Source of the DNA: Reyranella massiliensis 521
Lineage (GTDB): Bacteria; Pseudomonadota; Alphaproteobacteria; Reyranellales; Reyranellaceae
Length of the DNA stretch: 33,291 nucleotides
Reading direction: 5' to 3'
NCBI GenBank assembly: GCA_945860205.1
Contig: CAMARK010000054.1
Location: 1-33,291, forward strand
Shown here: in pieces, positions 1 to 7,932 of the stretch
How the letters are laid out: each line of letters starts with the position of its first letter
Numbering within the stretch: position 1 is the stretch's first letter
Made by a program: the position numbers and the translations under genes
The notes under the pieces: generated by a model
The model's database searches: none
What the model was told of the DNA's origin: nothing
Seen by the model: the letters and a program-made list of their open reading frames with translations, nothing else

Positions 1-1
1 C

Positions 2-112
2 GTCGAGGGACTCAACAACAAGATCCGCGTCCTGCAGCGACGAGCCTACGGATTGCGTAACGAAGAATATCTCCGTCTCAAGGTCCTCACCTGCATGCTG
101 CCCGCCCTATGA
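2..112 (+). CDS. Transposase, C-terminal fragment (ISL3-like)
   Basis: An open frame from the window edge encodes 36 residues and ends at TGA 110-112. It reads VEGLNNKIRVLQRRAYG and then a LRLKVLTCM segment. This (E)GxNNKIxxxxRRAYG pattern is the usual C-terminus of DDE transposases of the ISL3 (IS204/IS1001/IS1096/IS1165) type, with the Glu likely being the last residue of the DDE triad. The 5' part is off the window, so it cannot be said whether the transposase is intact. The matching terminal repeat 14 bases downstream supports the family call. Confidence 0.75.
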   Translation, partial: VEGLNNKIRVLQRRAYGLRNEEYLRLKVLTCMLPAL

Positions 113-125
113 TCCCCCAAAATCA

Positions 126-148
126 CCCACTCGATTCCCGGAAGAGCC
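126..148 (+). repeat. Putative right terminal inverted repeat of the IS
   Basis: This 23-bp stretch lies just downstream of the transposase stop and ends in GGAAGAGCC. Its complement begins GGCTCTTCC, the tip expected for ISL3-type elements. The following 8 bases (149-156, AATCTGAT) would be one copy of the target duplication. The partner repeat lies outside the window, so the boundary rests on the family motif and on where the kinase frame resumes. Confidence 0.65.
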
Positions 149-154
149 AATCTG

Positions 155-1228
155 ATGAACCGCGGCGCCCTGGGCTTGATCTGGGACGCCCTGTCGTCGA
201 TGGCGCAGGACGGCTCGCGCTATATCCGGGTCGGCGGCGAATCAATGCGCTTGCCCAAGGCCATGGTCTGGATCGTCGTCGACGAATTGCCGATGCGGAT
301 CGCCATGTATGCCTACGCGGCCCGGATCCTGATCCTGTCCATCATCATCTCGGTGTTCACCGCTGTCTTCCTCTATCTCGCGCTGCGCTGGCTGGTGATC
401 CGTCCGCTTCAGGACCTGTCGTCCGACATGACCGCCTTCCGCCGTGCGCCCGAGGAAGCCGGAACCGAACGGGCGCCGACACAGCGTGACGACGAGATCG
501 GCGTCGTCGATCGCGAGTTCCAGAACCTGCAGCGTGAGCTCCGCGCCTCGCTGCGGCAGAAGTCCCGCCTGGCCGAGGTTGGCTCCGCCACCAACAAGAT
601 CAATCACGATCTTCGTAACATGCTGTCGACGGCGCGGCTGCTGTCTGACCGGTTGGCGCGCAGCGACGACGAGCGCACGCGGGCGCTCGCGCCGACCATC
701 CTCAACACCATCGATCGCGCCGCGCGGCTGGCCAGCGACGCCATTGAATATGTCCGCGACCGGCCGGCCCCGAGATTGACCACCCTCGACCTCGCCGATC
801 TGGTCGACGAAGCCGGGATCGCCCTGCAGGAGCAAGGCGAGGACAGCACGCCCAATATCGTCCGCTCGTGGCTGAACGAGGTCGGCGAAGGCTGCACGGC
901 GCGCGCCGATCGCGATCTGCTCTACCGTGTCTTCGTCAATCTCGGCCGCAACGCCTTCGAAGCAGGCGCCACCACCGTCATCGTGCGGTCCAGAACCAAC
1001 GGCGCCTACCTTCTGGTCGACGTCGCCGACAATGGCCCCGGCGTCCCGCAGGCGGTCACGGCCCAACTCTTCCGGCCTTTCGCCACCGGCGGACGGCCCG
1101 GCGGCGCGGGGCTGGGCTTGGCAATCGCCCGCGACCTGGTGCGCAACCACGGTGGCGATATCGCGCTCGCGGAGACCGGCCCCTCGGGCACGACCTTCCG
1201 CTTTACCCTGCCGCTCGGCGAAACCTGA
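155..1228 (+). CDS. Sensor histidine kinase, 5'-truncated by IS insertion
   Basis: The open frame continues back to 149, the first base after the IS, so the real N-terminus (first membrane segment and most of the sensor domain) is missing. ATG 155 is only the first Met left, with no clear ribosome binding site. What remains is the tail of an extracytoplasmic domain, a membrane helix (about 52-78), a HAMP-like linker (about 80-135), a HisKA-like segment with the phospho-acceptor His151 in NHDLRN, and an HATPase domain. The ATPase domain has an N box at N262-N266, DNGPG 292-296, FRPF 306-309 and GAGLGLA 317-323. The catalytic part looks intact, so a short protein could still be made if transcribed. 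No response regulator is adjacent. The signal sensed is unknown. Confidence 0.85.
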   Translation: MNRGALGLIWDALSSMAQDGSRYIRVGGESMRLPKAMVWIVVDELPMRIAMYAYAARILILSIIISVFTAVFLYLALRWLVIRPLQDLSSDMTAFRRAPEEAGTERAPTQRDDEIGVVDREFQNLQRELRASLRQKSRLAEVGSATNKINHDLRNMLSTARLLSDRLARSDDERTRALAPTILNTIDRAARLASDAIEYVRDRPAPRLTTLDLADLVDEAGIALQEQGEDSTPNIVRSWLNEVGEGCTARADRDLLYRVFVNLGRNAFEAGATTVIVRSRTNGAYLLVDVADNGPGVPQAVTAQLFRPFATGGRPGGAGLGLAIARDLVRNHGGDIALAETGPSGTTFRFTLPLGET

Positions 1229-1249
1229 CGGGATCGATCGGAGAAAGGA

Positions 1250-2002
1250 TCATTGCTCGGCCTTCAGGCGGGCGCTGAAGTCGCGGATGCGCCGCGCGTT
1301 GACGCCGAGATCGGACTCGCCGGCGCGGCTCTTGGAGCGGACATCGATCCGGCTGCCTGTGCCCGCAGCCCGAATGCGCACCACGATGTCGTCACGAAAC
1401 CCGAACCAGGCGCTGGTGTCGACGGCTTCCAGGCGTCCTTCCGCCGGTGCGCGCGCGACGACATCCCAGCCCATCGCCATCGCCACACGGTCGGCGCGCT
1501 TGAAGGCTTCGGCCGGGGCGACAGGCAGAACCATCGTCACGATATCGGGATAGGCCTCGCGCTGGAGTGCCGCCGCGGCGGCGCCGGGATAGGCCGGCGG
1601 ATTGGGCGCGCCTCGCCGTAACTGCAGCAGGGCGACCATGGCCGGTGGATTGGCGATGTCGGTCGAGATGTCGTTGATCACCGGCAGTTGCTGCGACCAC
1701 AGGAACCAGCTGACCGGCACCCAGGCGCCGGCAGCGCCAATCACGATGGCAAGAAACGCCGCGACGAATCCGCGCCGCCGGTCGCCGGGCCGCGTCGGGA
1801 CGATGGTTGCAAGCCCGAGCGCCACGCCGGCAACGGCGACATAGAAGCCATAGCGAAAGACGGCGATCGCCGCCTCGATGTCCAATCCGAGGTAGCGATG
1901 CAGCGGCCCGGCGGCGGCGACGATCAGCGCGGCCACGCAGGCCGAAATGAAGGCCATGCGCGCCAGACGATGACTGATCTGGTTGGTCGGTCGAACGAAC
2001 AT
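1250..2002 (-). CDS. DUF1499 family membrane protein
   Basis: The protein has 250 residues. Three hydrophobic segments occupy about 14-35, 50-68 and 76-100. The C-terminal half starts with PVINDISTDIANPP, the hallmark of DUF1499, whose function is not established. ATG 2002 was chosen over upstream codons because GGAG lies a few bases before it and hydrophobic sequence begins soon after. The gene converges on the histidine kinase (21-bp gap) and is divergent from the EamA gene, with an 88-bp shared upstream region. The C-terminal domain probably lies on one side of the inner membrane, but its role is unknown. Confidence 0.8.
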   Translation of the reverse strand: MFVRPTNQISHRLARMAFISACVAALIVAAAGPLHRYLGLDIEAAIAVFRYGFYVAVAGVALGLATIVPTRPGDRRRGFVAAFLAIVIGAAGAWVPVSWFLWSQQLPVINDISTDIANPPAMVALLQLRRGAPNPPAYPGAAAAALQREAYPDIVTMVLPVAPAEAFKRADRVAMAMGWDVVARAPAEGRLEAVDTSAWFGFRDDIVVRIRAAGTGSRIDVRSKSRAGESDLGVNARRIRDFSARLKAEQ

Positions 2003-2090
2003 GCCGTCTCCGCTGTAATGGCATCGTAACCGTGAAACGCAACTCACGCACCCGCTCGACAATTCGGGTTGCATTCTCTATGCGGCGACC

Positions 2091-2996
2091 ATGATGACTC
2101 CCGACACCGTCCGACGGCGGGCGATGGCCGCCGGACTCGCGGCCATCTGCCTCTGGGGCTCGCTCGCAGCACTTTCCGTCCTGGCGGGACCGGTCCCGCC
2201 GTTCCAGATGGTTGCCATGACGTTCGCAGTCGGCGCCTCGATCGGCATCGTCCGCGCCCGCTATCGCGGCGTCGGCTGGGCAGGACTGGTGCGCTGGCCG
2301 GCAAAAGTCTGGCTGCTGGGCATCGGCGGGCTGTTCGGCTACCACGCGCTCTACTTCGGCGCGCTCCAGTTGGCGCCGCCGGCCGAAGCCAACCTCGTCA
2401 ACTACCTCTGGCCGCTCCTGATCGTGCTGCTGTCGGCGCCGCTCGCCGGTGAAAACGAACGAGGGCGCCTGGGCTGGACGCATCTGGCCGGCGCCGGGCT
2501 GGGCTTCGCCGGCGTGGCGCTGCTCGCCTTCGGCCGCGGACTGACCTTCGCCGGAGATCATGCGATGGGGCATGCGCTGGGCTACGCGCTGGCGCTGGGC
2601 TGCGCCTTCACCTGGGCGCTCTATTCGGTGCTGTCGCGCCGTTTCGGCGATACGCCGACCGATGCCATCGCCGGCTTCTGCGCCGCGTCGGCCGTTCTCT
2701 CGCTGCTCTGCCACCTGGTGTTCGAGCACACGGCGTGGCCGTCCACGCCCCTTGCCTGGCTCGCCGTGCTGGCGCTCGGCCTGGGGCCGACGGGATCGGC
2801 CTTCTATTTCTGGGACCACGCCGTCAAACGCGGCGACCTCCGCGCGCTGGGGGCGTTCAGCTACGCCACGCCGATTCTGTCGACGGCGATCCTGATCGCC
2901 TGCGGTCTCGCCGAACCGACCGGGGCGCTGCTGCTCGCCGCCTTGCTCGTCACCGTCGGCGCCGCGCTCGCCTCGCGCGAGCTCTGGAAGCGCTAG
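2091..2996 (+). CDS. EamA/DMT family transporter (YddG-like)
   Basis: This 301-residue, very hydrophobic protein has about ten membrane helices in two EamA repeats, the layout of drug/metabolite-superfamily exporters. NYLWP at 104-108 followed by LIVLLS resembles the YddG aromatic amino-acid/paraquat exporter branch, but the substrate cannot be settled from sequence. Translation can start at ATG 2091 or ATG 2094; neither has a strong ribosome binding site. Its TAG stop shares the four bases CTAG (2993-2996) with the stop of the convergent cupin gene, so there is no room for a terminator between them. Confidence 0.85.
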   Translation: MMTPDTVRRRAMAAGLAAICLWGSLAALSVLAGPVPPFQMVAMTFAVGASIGIVRARYRGVGWAGLVRWPAKVWLLGIGGLFGYHALYFGALQLAPPAEANLVNYLWPLLIVLLSAPLAGENERGRLGWTHLAGAGLGFAGVALLAFGRGLTFAGDHAMGHALGYALALGCAFTWALYSVLSRRFGDTPTDAIAGFCAASAVLSLLCHLVFEHTAWPSTPLAWLAVLALGLGPTGSAFYFWDHAVKRGDLRALGAFSYATPILSTAILIACGLAEPTGALLLAALLVTVGAALASRELWKR

Positions 2997-3448
2997 CCTA
3001 TCGGCTGGGGTCCCGGGTGCCAGCCGGGCGGCGCGAGCTCGAAGCCCGCGAAGTCGAAGCCAGGCGCCACGGTGCAGCCAACCAGAGTCCAGTTGCCGAG
3101 CGAGCGCGCCGCCTGCCAGACGCCGCGCGGCACCACGATCTGCGGCGTCTCGCCGAGGTCGAAATCACCGCCGAGCCGCCGATACCGGGCGGCACGGCCA
3201 TCGTCGCTCATCGAGAGTTCGAGCGATGCGCCGGCATAATGGTGCCAGACCTCGTCGGCATCGACCCGATGCCAGTGCGAGCGCTCACCCGCCTTGAGCA
3301 GGAAGAAGATCGCGGTGCTGGCGCCGCGCCCCCCAGCTCCGTGGGCGTCCGGCGCCCGAAATGTCTCACGAAAATGCCCGCCTTCGGGATGCGGCCGCAA
3401 TCCGAGGCGGGCAATGATCTCGTCAGCTGACAGTCCGATCGACGTCAC
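2993..3448 (-). CDS. Cupin family protein (DUF985/cupin_5)
   Basis: The protein has 151 residues. It matches the cupin_5 (DUF985) pattern: LGLxPHPEGGHFRE near residues 15-28, a SHWHRVDADEVWH segment at 57-69 likely to bind metal or sugar, and a final PGFDF...ELAPPGW stretch. The start is taken as GTG 3448 because its GTGA overlaps the stop of the upstream GST gene by 4 bp, a usual coupling arrangement. It is the last gene of a dehydrogenase-GST-cupin unit. Members of the family are poorly characterised, so no reaction is assigned. Confidence 0.82.
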   Translation of the reverse strand: MTSIGLSADEIIARLGLRPHPEGGHFRETFRAPDAHGAGGRGASTAIFFLLKAGERSHWHRVDADEVWHHYAGASLELSMSDDGRAARYRRLGGDFDLGETPQIVVPRGVWQAARSLGNWTLVGCTVAPGFDFAGFELAPPGWHPGPQPIG

Positions 3449-4065
3449 GCCGGCGGCGGGACCGTCGCCTTCATCGACGGCAGCTTGGAGAAGGCCGCGA
3501 ACCACTTGGCGAGCCGGGCGCGCTTGCCGCGCCAGTCGTGGCTGGCGAAGCGGAAGTCGAGATAGCCGAGCGCGCAGGCAATGGTGACGGTGCCGATGTT
3601 GGGCTTGCCCTTGAGCGACTTAGACTCGGCCTCGAGCTGGTCGAGCACACCGTCGATCTTCTTCATCTGGCCCTTGGTCCAGTCCGGCCAGCGCCTGTCC
3701 TCGGGGCGCAGGAAACCCTCGTAGCGCGCCAGCAGCGCGGCATCGAGCAGGCCGTCGCCCATCGCCTGCTGGCGCAGCGCCACCCAGCGTTCGCGGCCCT
3801 TGCGCGGAAAGAGCTTGCGGCCCTTGTGCTGGCTGTCGAGATACTCGCAGATCACCGGCGAGTCGAAGAGATCCATGCCCTTGACCGACAGCGCCGGGAT
3901 CTTGCCGATGGGATTGTGCTTGTCGACATCGGCATTGGGCGCCACCGGCGTCAGCGCGACGTTCACTGTGTCCATCTTCTTGTCGAGTCCCGTGAGCAGC
4001 GCCAGCACCCGCACCTTGCGGGCGTAAGGCGACGAGGGCGAGTAATAGAGCTTCATCTTGGCCAT
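3445..4065 (-). CDS. Glutathione S-transferase family protein
   Basis: The protein has 206 residues. An N-terminal thioredoxin-like domain (about 4-78) starts KLYYSPSSPYARKVR, with Ser/Tyr in the usual active-site area. It also carries the NPIGKIPAL cis-proline loop (51-59) and DSPVICEYL (68-76), the glutathione gamma-glutamyl binding motif. An all-helical C-terminal domain follows. A good ribosome binding site (AGGAG) precedes ATG 4065. It lies 26 bp downstream of the dehydrogenase gene and overlaps the cupin start by 4 bp, so the three are probably co-transcribed. Cytosolic glutathione conjugation or a reductive reaction is likely; the substrate is unknown. Confidence 0.88.
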   Translation of the reverse strand: MAKMKLYYSPSSPYARKVRVLALLTGLDKKMDTVNVALTPVAPNADVDKHNPIGKIPALSVKGMDLFDSPVICEYLDSQHKGRKLFPRKGRERWVALRQQAMGDGLLDAALLARYEGFLRPEDRRWPDWTKGQMKKIDGVLDQLEAESKSLKGKPNIGTVTIACALGYLDFRFASHDWRGKRARLAKWFAAFSKLPSMKATVPPPA

Positions 4066-4091
4066 GGTCGGTCTCCTGTCTTCCGGCGGCG

Positions 4092-5195
4092 TCAGGCGCC
4101 GGCCATTTGGGGAATGTCGATGTCGTTCAGGCGCACCTTGCGCGCGGTGTCGACGAGCTGTTGCCAGGTGGTAGCGTCGATCGGCACGCCGTTCTTCTCG
4201 CGATCGACGCGGCGCGCGCGCTCGGGCTCGCCGGGGGTCAGAACCTCGGCGACGCCGGGCTGAGGTTTCGCCGACTTCACCCAGCCAATGAAGTTCTCGA
4301 CCTCGTCCTCGAAGAAGTCAGTGCCGCCCATCGATGCGGGATCGATGATGATCGACAGCATGTTGTTGATGATGTCGGTGCTGTCTTTCTTGATGGTCCG
4401 TGGCGAATGCGTCTTGCCGCCGGTCAGCGCGCCGGCCAGGAGGTCGCAGATCACGGCGAGGCCACCGCCTTTGTGCAGGCCGAACGGCAGGATGGCGCCG
4501 TACGGCGCATTATATAGAACCCCGGGATCAGTGGTGGCATTGCCGGCGGCATCTATCAGCAGGCCGGGCTCCATCTGGATCTGCTTGTTGTTGGCGACGC
4601 GGACCTTGCCCGCCGCCACCTGGCTGGTGGCGAAGTCGAGCACGATCGGCTCCTTGCCCTTGCGCGGCACCGCCGTGCAGTAGGGGTTGGTGGTGAAGCG
4701 CGCCTCGGCACCGCCGAACGGCGCCACCAGCGACTTGTGACCGTGCACGTTCACCCAGTGCGTGCTCACCATGCCGGCACGCGCGCACTGCTCTCCCCAG
4801 TGGCCGATGCGGCCGATGTGATGGGCGTTGGTCAGGCCGACGACGCAGACGCCGTTCTTCTTGGCCCGCTCGATGCCGATGTCCATCGCTTCCTTGGCGA
4901 CGACCTGGCCGTAGCCGGCACCGCCGTCAATCACGATCACCGCGCCGTTGTCGCGCGTGATCTTCGCATGATGGTTGCGTATGCAGGCGCCCGTCGTGGT
5001 GTTCTGGATATAGTGCGGCATCATGCCGACGCCGTGGCTGTCGTGTCCGAACAGGTTGGCGAGCACGAGATGGTCGGCGACGAGCTTCGCTTCCTGCTCC
5101 GAGCTGCCATCGGCCCGGCAAATCGCCATCGTGAACGCGTGCAGCCGGTCGGGTTTGATCCGAACCTCACCCACCGCACTCTTCCCGTCGGCCAT
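4092..5195 (-). CDS. Malate/L-lactate dehydrogenase family oxidoreductase
   Basis: The protein has 367 residues and belongs to the Ldh_2 family (PF02615), NAD(P)-dependent 2-hydroxy-acid dehydrogenases unrelated to classical Rossmann-fold LDH. Visible hallmarks are the N-terminal helical region with LANLFGHDSHGVG (46-58), TNAHHIGRIGHWG, the FTTNPYCTAVP segment and the LPFGLHKGGGLA stretch. The chosen start, ATG 5195, has GGGGAG seven bases upstream. Longer readings through 5258 add only non-conserved residues. It heads a likely operon with a GST and a cupin. The substrate could be malate, lactate, ureidoglycolate or another 2-hydroxy acid. Confidence 0.85.
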   Translation of the reverse strand: MADGKSAVGEVRIKPDRLHAFTMAICRADGSSEQEAKLVADHLVLANLFGHDSHGVGMMPHYIQNTTTGACIRNHHAKITRDNGAVIVIDGGAGYGQVVAKEAMDIGIERAKKNGVCVVGLTNAHHIGRIGHWGEQCARAGMVSTHWVNVHGHKSLVAPFGGAEARFTTNPYCTAVPRKGKEPIVLDFATSQVAAGKVRVANNKQIQMEPGLLIDAAGNATTDPGVLYNAPYGAILPFGLHKGGGLAVICDLLAGALTGGKTHSPRTIKKDSTDIINNMLSIIIDPASMGGTDFFEDEVENFIGWVKSAKPQPGVAEVLTPGEPERARRVDREKNGVPIDATTWQQLVDTARKVRLNDIDIPQMAGA

Positions 5196-5448
5196 GCCGT
5201 TTCTCCCCAAATTTCCCATTTCGGCGCGCAAGGTTCCGCGTCGGTCCCGTCCTGTCAACGACGAAGCGGTGACAGGATGCAGACGGCCTGAAGCGTGCCC
5301 TGATTTCGCCGTTGTGACGGGTCAGATGAAGGTTTCGCAACTCGCGAAATCCATGCCCGGCGGCCCTCTTCTCCTCGATGGCCCGATCCGCGTCCGCCGT
5401 GGTACGGAAGACGAAGACCCTACGACGCCATCAGGATCCGGCAACCGA
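5196..5448. other. Divergent intergenic region
   Basis: These 253 bases separate the divergent dehydrogenase and MscS starts and must hold both promoters. I see no convincing sigma-70 boxes or palindromes. The MscS reading frame is open throughout, so a start up to 123 bases earlier (ATG 5326) cannot be excluded. Confidence 0.5.
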
Positions 5449-7932
5449 ATGCGATCTTCTGCCCGCCTCGCCTGGTCCAGTCTCGCGGGCCTCGTGCTCC
5501 TGTTGACGGGCGCTGCCGCGTTCGCCCAGTCGGTGCCGGCGCCGCAGCGGCCCTTCTCACAGCTCGTCGACCTGTGGGCGCGCCAGCTCGACCGCATCGC
5601 CACCCGCACCGAGCAGGCCACCCTCCTGCCGGCCGAGATCGATGCCTTACGCGAACAGGCCACCGATGTGCGCGCCGCCGCCACCGCCGCTGCCGCGTTC
5701 GCCCGAAACGACCTTGCCGACACCAAGAAGCTGCTGGCCCCGCTCGAAACCAAGCCGGGGCCTGACGCCCCGCCCGAGTCGGACGCCGTAAGGGCCGAAC
5801 GTCAGCGTCTGACCGAGCAGGCGACGATCAGCGAGGGAAGGTTGAAGCAGGGCGAGGTCGTCATCGCCCGCGCCGATCAGCTGCTCGACCGGCTGACGAA
5901 GCTGCGTGGTGAAGTGGTGTTTCAGACGCTGATGCGTCGTGACGCTTCGCCGCTGTCTCGCGACATCTGGGGCAAGCTCGGCCCTGAGCTCGCCAACTCG
6001 GCCGGGTTGCTGTCATCGGGGTTGGCGGCGTGGAGTCGCAACGGGCTCTCGGCACTGGGCTCGGACGGAAGCAATCTCGCCTGGCTGGCGGTTTGGGCGG
6101 CGATCACCATCGCCCTTTGGTGGGCCGGCCGCGAACTTCGCCGCCGCTTCGGGCGCAGCAGCGCCAACAACCTCGATCAGCGCGACCGCACCGTCGCTGC
6201 CGCCATCGACGGCCTCGGGCTGGTATTGGTGCCGATCCTGGCTGTGTGGCTGATCGGCAAGCTGCTGATGGCAAGCCTGCCGCCGCCGCCCATCGACAGA
6301 CTGGTGCCGGAACTCGTCGCCCGCCTCGTCGTCCTGCTGCTGGTCTTTGGTCTTACCTCCACGGCGCTCTCGCCCAGCCGGCCGCAATGGCGGGTCCTGC
6401 CGTTCACCGACGAGAGCGCACGCCTGCTGTCGCATTCGATCCGCCGCCTGATGGTGGCCGGTCTCTTCCTCGACTTCATCTATGTCTCGTTCGCGCACAG
6501 CGGCGCAGGCCGCGAGGCCGTGCCGGCAATCGGCGCCCTGGCACTGGCCACCATCGTGGCTCTTCTTACGCTTCCAGCCCTGTCGAATCGCGCCTGGCAG
6601 GCGGCGCGGCCGGAGGGCTCCGATCTTCCAAGGATGATCGGCGGCACCTGGTGGTCGGTCGCGCGCCTGGTGCTGAGCGTCGTGGTGCTGTCGTCGATCG
6701 GCTTCGCCCTGGCAGGCTACGCCACACTCGCCGCGCACCTTCATACGGCGATCTCCGAGACCTTGCTGCTGATCGCGGTCGCGCTCCTGCTGCACCGGCT
6801 GGCGACCGACGTGCTCGAGACCGCCGCCGCCCCCGAGACGCCGTCGGGCCGCTGGGTGCGCCATCGCTTCGGCCTGCAGCCCGATGCCGAGGTACGCGGT
6901 CAGTATCTCGTCCTGCTCCTGTTCGACACCCTTCTCATCCTGTTGCTCGCCGTGACGATCCCCACGGCCTGGAACGTCGACATCGACGCCATCTTCCAGG
7001 GCTTCGGCCACCTGATGCGCGGCGTGAAGGTGGGCGGCGTCACCATCTCGCTGGGCAATATCGGCATGGCGATCGTGGCCTTCGGCGTGTGCATGCTGAT
7101 CGCGCGCCTGGTCCGCAGCATCGTGCGCGACCGCGTGCTGCCGACCGTCGACGCCCCGCTGCCGCTGCGTCAGTCGATCGACGCTGGCCTCAATTACGCC
7201 GGCGTCATGATCGCGATCCTGGTCGGCATCGGCGCGCTGGGTGTCGACTTCACCAACCTCGCCATCGTGCTGGGCGCCCTATCCGTCGGCATCGGCCTCG
7301 GCCTGCAGAACATCGCCAACAACGTGATCTCCGGCGTGATCCTGCTGATGGAGCGGCCGATCAAGGCCGGCGACTGGGTGGTGGTCAATGGCCACGAAGG
7401 CTTCGTGCGCCGCATCAACATCCGCGCCACTGAAATCGAGACCTTCCAGCGCACGCACGTCATCGTGCCGAACAGCATGTTCCTGCAGAGCCCGGTCATC
7501 AACCGGACCTATGCCGACACCTCGAGCCGCGTCGAGATCCAGCTCACCGTGTCGCTGGGCACGGACGTCACGAAACTGGAGGCGATCCTGCGCGAAACGG
7601 CGCTCGGCCATCCGCGCGTGCTGCGCGTGCCGATGCCGATCGTGCGCTTCGTGCGGGTGGCCGCAGCCGGCCTCGACTTCGAACTGTTCGTATTCGTGTC
7701 GAACCTCGAGGACCGACTGACCGTCACCAACGACCTCAATCGCACTTTGCTCGCCCGGCTGATCGAGGAGAAGATCATCGATCCCGGGGCGGTGCCGGAA
7801 CTCAGGCTGCGCGACATCGACAAGCTCGGCGCCGCGCTGCGCGGCGAGCTGCCGGCGCGACCGAAGACGGAGGGCAGCTCGGAGATGACCAGCGAAGGAG
7901 CGGACGATGCCGCTGCGGCGCCGAAGAATTGA
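5449..7932 (+). CDS. MscS family mechanosensitive channel with DUF3772 domain
   Basis: The protein has 827 residues. Residues 1-27 form a signal peptide ending AAAFA-Q. A periplasmic DUF3772 region (about 35-190) follows, then about ten membrane helices and a C-terminal MscS module. The pore-lining helix contains GALSVGIGLGLQNIANN near residues 609-625. The beta domain has ERPIKAGDWVVV and a VPNS motif, followed by the mixed alpha/beta cytosolic domain. Such proteins gate under membrane tension and release solutes in osmotic downshock. ATG 5449 was chosen because the signal peptide starts there; an AGGA lies 12 bases upstream. The 3' end overlaps the next gene by 26 bases. Confidence 0.9.
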   Translation: MRSSARLAWSSLAGLVLLLTGAAAFAQSVPAPQRPFSQLVDLWARQLDRIATRTEQATLLPAEIDALREQATDVRAAATAAAAFARNDLADTKKLLAPLETKPGPDAPPESDAVRAERQRLTEQATISEGRLKQGEVVIARADQLLDRLTKLRGEVVFQTLMRRDASPLSRDIWGKLGPELANSAGLLSSGLAAWSRNGLSALGSDGSNLAWLAVWAAITIALWWAGRELRRRFGRSSANNLDQRDRTVAAAIDGLGLVLVPILAVWLIGKLLMASLPPPPIDRLVPELVARLVVLLLVFGLTSTALSPSRPQWRVLPFTDESARLLSHSIRRLMVAGLFLDFIYVSFAHSGAGREAVPAIGALALATIVALLTLPALSNRAWQAARPEGSDLPRMIGGTWWSVARLVLSVVVLSSIGFALAGYATLAAHLHTAISETLLLIAVALLLHRLATDVLETAAAPETPSGRWVRHRFGLQPDAEVRGQYLVLLLFDTLLILLLAVTIPTAWNVDIDAIFQGFGHLMRGVKVGGVTISLGNIGMAIVAFGVCMLIARLVRSIVRDRVLPTVDAPLPLRQSIDAGLNYAGVMIAILVGIGALGVDFTNLAIVLGALSVGIGLGLQNIANNVISGVILLMERPIKAGDWVVVNGHEGFVRRINIRATEIETFQRTHVIVPNSMFLQSPVINRTYADTSSRVEIQLTVSLGTDVTKLEAILRETALGHPRVLRVPMPIVRFVRVAAAGLDFELFVFVSNLEDRLTVTNDLNRTLLARLIEEKIIDPGAVPELRLRDIDKLGAALRGELPARPKTEGSSEMTSEGADDAAAAPKN

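Larger units (their letters stand above)
1..148 (+). mobile_element. Right end of an ISL3-like insertion sequence
   Basis: The window begins inside an insertion sequence. What remains is the last 36 codons of its transposase and a short tail ending in the putative right terminal inverted repeat at 126-148. Read inwards on the other strand, that repeat starts GGCTCTTCCGGGAATCG. The GGCTCTTC tip is, from memory, typical of the ISL3 family, which usually duplicates 8 bp of target on insertion. The histidine kinase reading frame begins directly after position 148, so the element appears to have landed inside that gene. The left end is outside the window, so the full element and its duplication cannot be confirmed. 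Confidence 0.75.

Noticed and set aside
242..1150. Long open frame antisense to the histidine kinase (302 codons)
   Set aside because: Its translation is low-complexity (Gly/Arg/Asp/Gln-rich) with no domain. It mirrors the codon bias of the kinase gene.
1392..2819. 475-codon minus-strand open frame across the DUF1499 and EamA genes
   Set aside because: Arg/Gly/Gln-rich shadow of two well-supported genes, with no family features.
6013..7011. 332-codon minus-strand frame inside the MscS gene
   Set aside because: Gln/Arg/Asp-rich shadow translation opposite a clear channel gene.
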